Origin: Glycine soja
Lineage: Eukaryota > Streptophyta > Magnoliopsida > Fabales > Fabaceae
Length of the DNA stretch: 64,000 nt
Reading direction: 5' to 3'
Assembly (NCBI RefSeq): GCF_004193775.1
Contig: NC_041019.1
Location: 50,505,928 to 50,569,927 of the forward strand
The notes beneath the pieces were generated by a model. The model made no database searches. It was not told the origin of the DNA and saw only the letters and a list, made by a program, of their open reading frames with translations. The position numbers and the translations under genes are program-made. Below, in pieces: positions 60,580 through 64,000 of the stretch. Each line of letters opens with the position of its first letter. The stretch's first letter is position 1.

Positions 60580-60935
60580 TTGAGTCTCTGGTAAATTAAT
60601 AAATTTTATTAAGTCACTAATAATTTTTTTTGTTGAGTTCTTAATAAAATAAAATTTTATTTTTAATTCTTATTTTGTCTTAATTCTTTAAATATATCTA
60701 TTTTTATAATATTTTGTTCATTTTGTATTAGCTCCTTTGATAAATATTTAATATGGATTAATAACAATGATGTTCATATTTTAGGGACAAAATTAAAAAT
60801 ATTAGAAGGATTAAAAAAAATAAAAAAAATAAAAAATTAATAATTTTTTATTTTATTAGAGACTTAACATAAAATAAAAAATATATTAAGAAACTAAAAT
60901 AAAATTTATTAATTCATTAGAAATCTTAAACATAT
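60580..60935. mobile_element. Foldback (palindromic) element candidate
   Basis: The left part carries 'gagtctctggtaaattaataaattttatt' and 'gagttcttaataaaataaaa'. The right part carries their complements ('ttttattttattagagacttaac', 'aataaaatttattaattcattagaaatc'). Imperfect pairing over roughly 60-80 bp; the limits are approximate. Confidence 0.5.
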
Positions 60936-62803
60936 TTAGACATGTATAATATTTATATTATTATATTAACAACAAAAACATTAAGTTTTTAATTTGAGCT
61001 AGTTTTAAATTTTCAATATCTATAACATATAATACGTTTCTGTGAATTTTAAGGGTTTTTACTGTGATAGTACCGCGGTACGTTAGCTATAAGTTCACTG
61101 ATATGTTTAGTGATAATTTATTATTTATAAATTTATTGGTCTATTGAGTGATAGATTCTGTAGCCTGTAACCCTACTAATTTATTTAAGAAAATGTTCAT
61201 TGACTAATTTTAAACCTCAATAAACAAGCTATGAAGATAGGCCATGCCAAGCTTGGCCACAAAATTTTGAAGCATGTTAGGTTTAGGTACCTGATTTGAC
61301 TTATTTCTACCCTAATCATTTACGTTAATATTGGACTATACAATGGAGAGGGGGATGAGACCTTGGGGCATTTCTTATGGTTTTCTTGATAAAAATAATA
61401 TATTTTAAACTAACTAAAAATGATCATAATTAGATATTAGAAAATGAAAATATATAAATTATTTAATTTATACTTTTTAAAACACGCTGAAATATCTCTG
61501 GAAAAGGAAAAAAAAAACATTATAATAGCACTTTTTATTTAAAATTTTAATCAACTGGAACACTTCGTATTTGTTTTCTTACATACTTTAGAATCTGTCT
61601 TTTAATCAATTTGATTTTAGGAAACTGGTTATTGTAATTTAACGTTTATACACAATTGAAAAAATATACTATTATGTTTTTCTTCAAAAAAGAAGTATAC
61701 TATTGTTTTCAAAATTATAGCGGAAGTTTATTAAGAAATGGTAAAATTACTCATACATAATGGGAATATTTAAAATTCTTTTTTTTGCTTATAAAAATTA
61801 TTCATTACCTTTTTTAATTTTTTATTATATTTTAATGTGTAATTTTATGAAGAAATTAAGTAAAATGTGTTGTTTTTATTTTAGTTCATTAAGTTTTATA
61901 TTTTTTTACAACAGTAAGTTTTATAGTTAAGTTTATGAATAAAGCCTCATTTAATAAAAGCTTATTATATAAGTGTATTTAATTAAATGCACTCTATATC
62001 TGACAGTTTAAGTATACTAGACTCTTCATGCAACTTATAACCATATGTAGTTTAATTAAATTTGCATAACTTGAACTTTTAATAAAGCCATTTCCCATGG
62101 TTATGTCAACTTCCTAGAAATTGCTTTGAAAAAATAATTGACGACGCGTAAATTTGTTTCCTTATGTTATCGAATTAAAGAAGTAATTTTGTCAGACATT
62201 TTTTAATTAAAAGAATGTATGAAATATAAAATTCAGGAAGAGTAAAAAAAAAAAGATACCAATAAATTTAAAGTAAATATTAGATATATGCATGATGGAA
62301 AGCCGAAAAAGACTAAAGAGAGACATAAATACAGAATTAATTGTGCAGTACTAAAAAAAACCAAGAATATTCCTGCAGCTATGTTCATTCTTATCCCTTA
62401 CGTAGTCTTTATCACTAACAAGTAATATTGATCTTTCAGTACATAAACATATGAGGGCTGCTCAGTGCTCACAAAGAATATTTAATATCTGCTTGAGCAA
62501 TGGGGATTAAGGTTAACTAACCATATATGTATGTGGATAAAAGGTTTCAGCAAGTTGCTTTGTTTTTCTTAATGAGCACAGATCTTAAAAAACACGGTGG
62601 CGTTAGTTGTTAATGGATAGAAAAGAATCGAACGCAATGGTTTACTCCATTTGATAAATTATATTTGTTTCAACTTAACGTATGCTTACGCAGCATCTTG
62701 TCCTCCGTTATCAGCACCTTTTAGCGTTAATTATATTATTACTATTTTCCGAAAGAGTGGAGGCATGCATGTATCTTTTCCTACGTAGTACGTACGTTCC
62801 TAC

Positions 62804-62808
<5 letters not shown>

Positions 62809-62849
<41 letters not shown>
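62809..62849. repeat. (TA)n microsatellite
   Basis: About 20 perfect TA units. Confidence 0.96.
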
Positions 62850-62851
<2 letters not shown>

Positions 62852-64000
62852 TTTAAAGTAGAATTCGATTTCAAAAACTAATCAATATAAGAAAAAAGAA
62901 TGATAAAAGTTTTTTATGTGACTTTAGTAAAATATTTTTGTATAAATATAAATATTCGCTAATTGATTCCAATAAGTTGTTGTATCATAAATATTTTAAT
63001 TTGAGTTTCTCTTTTCGACAGCTCATTTTAACCGTACATTCTCAGTTCTTTTAGTTTCATCTATAGCATAATCCAGATTCTTAGCCATCTTATTGGACGA
63101 TTTCGGACCCACAAAATATTGAGCAAAGCAACTTTTCAAGATGGTAAGGCTTTAGATATCATTTTCATTTAGAAATTATACTTTTAATGATGAAGTAAGC
63201 AACCGAAAACAACCGGGATTTGGATTTGATTAGGTGGAAGTGAAAAGATCTGGTAAGGGTAGGATTAGGATAACAACGCAAATATATAAGGTAGAGAGGT
63301 TGGCCATTTTGAAGCTAATCTGCGAATCAAGATGCCACTTATCCAAAGATCATGCGTGTGGTGGACCACATAAACTAAAGGAATTTGGATGGAACTAATG
63401 CTTTATTTGCATCTGCTAGTTCACATAACTTTTCCAGGTGGAAGCTGATTGACACATTATCCAACAGGCAAAGTAAATGGTTGTTTCTATTTTTTCTTAT
63501 CCTTCTTGGACAATAGGGTCTGTTTGAGCATTGCATATTTTCATCTTTTGGTTTTTATATGTAGATTTTTAAAATAAAATGTGTTTAAATAAAAGAGTTG
63601 AATTAATTTTTAATTTACATAAATTTTTTTAGTTATAAAAAGATTAATTAATCTTTTCATTTTTTTTTTCAAAAGACTCATGTTTACACTTATGGTATTA
63701 TCATCACAGGTGTCATGGTACCTATTGATGTTATTTTTATCATTATTATTTTTACAATTATCACGAAATGTTGAGCTATTCTTAATTGCAGACACTCTTA
63801 GGATATTTTTAATGAGTGCTTCATGAATTACTTAACAAATTTTTATTATAGGAACAAATTATTTGAGAGCGCTTGCCTAAGTGAGTGTTGTTTATATAAA
63901 TAGTCATTGTTTAATTTATTCTTATTAATTAAATAATTATTTTTCAATTTCAAAAATTAGCATGACTCAAATTAAATACTCATTTTAATAATTTTAGTAT

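Larger units (their letters stand above)
59340..64000. other. PLA1 upstream region and intergenic DNA to window end
   Basis: 59340-59600 is the upstream promoter side of the PLA1 gene. Beyond it lie AT-rich sequence, a foldback element (60580-60935) and a (TA)n microsatellite (62809-62849). The stretch 63060-63500 is less AT-rich, but no coding frame is recognised. No gene is supported. Confidence 0.55.

Noticed and set aside
1..64000. CRISPR arrays, operons, phage or bacterial systems
   Set aside because: Spliced genes, plant protein families and transposon types show plant nuclear DNA; the direct repeats seen are microsatellites or transposon-related.

Overview
This is a 64 kb piece of plant nuclear DNA. 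It is AT-rich, with spliced GT-AG genes, long introns, many dinucleotide microsatellites, small inverted-repeat elements and decayed LTR retrotransposons. The four genes are ordinary angiosperm families. Their sequence and the repeat style suggest a dicot, probably a legume such as soybean; that assignment is inference and was not tested by a search. I saw no prokaryotic, organellar or CRISPR features.

Layout. (1) 1-4704, + strand: the 3' half of a leucine carboxyl methyltransferase gene (LCMT1/SBI1 type), seven coding exons, with the 5' half outside the window. (2) 5.2-17.3 kb: gene-free, with a Stowaway-like element, SSRs and old repeats. (3) 17337-23883, + strand: a complete four-exon DUF630/DUF632 gene. 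Its last intron holds a ~1 kb inverted-repeat element carrying an antisense gene-like fragment. (4) 25.3-29.5 kb: two diverged copies of a dead F-box gene. The second copy is interrupted by a solo LTR with a clean 5-bp target duplication. (5) 29.5-42.3 kb: intergenic, with a decayed Copia polyprotein (33.4-34.8 kb), a second solo-LTR candidate (36.1-36.5 kb) and foldback elements. (6) 43775-47256, + strand: a complete two-exon AGC-VIII protein kinase of KIPK/D6PK type, with a leader intron. (7) 47.3-57.9 kb: intergenic, with inverted-repeat elements, one of them a second member of the family in the LCMT1 intron. (8) 57948-59216, - strand: an intronless plastid-type class I phospholipase A1 close to PLA1-Ibeta2. 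(9) 59.3-64 kb: intergenic.

The genes are not an operon or an evident cluster. LCMT1 (PP2A methylation, brassinosteroid signalling), the AGC kinase (auxin/cytoskeleton-type signalling), the DUF632 protein (possible nitrate or phosphate response) and the PLA1 (possible oxylipin/lipid turnover) have separate roles in known relatives. The most informative observations are the nested transposon history in the F-box pseudogene pair, the gene-fragment-bearing element in the DUF632 intron, a GC-AG intron in LCMT1, and promoter evidence that the PLA1 protein starts at the second ATG. I found no convincing new biological system.
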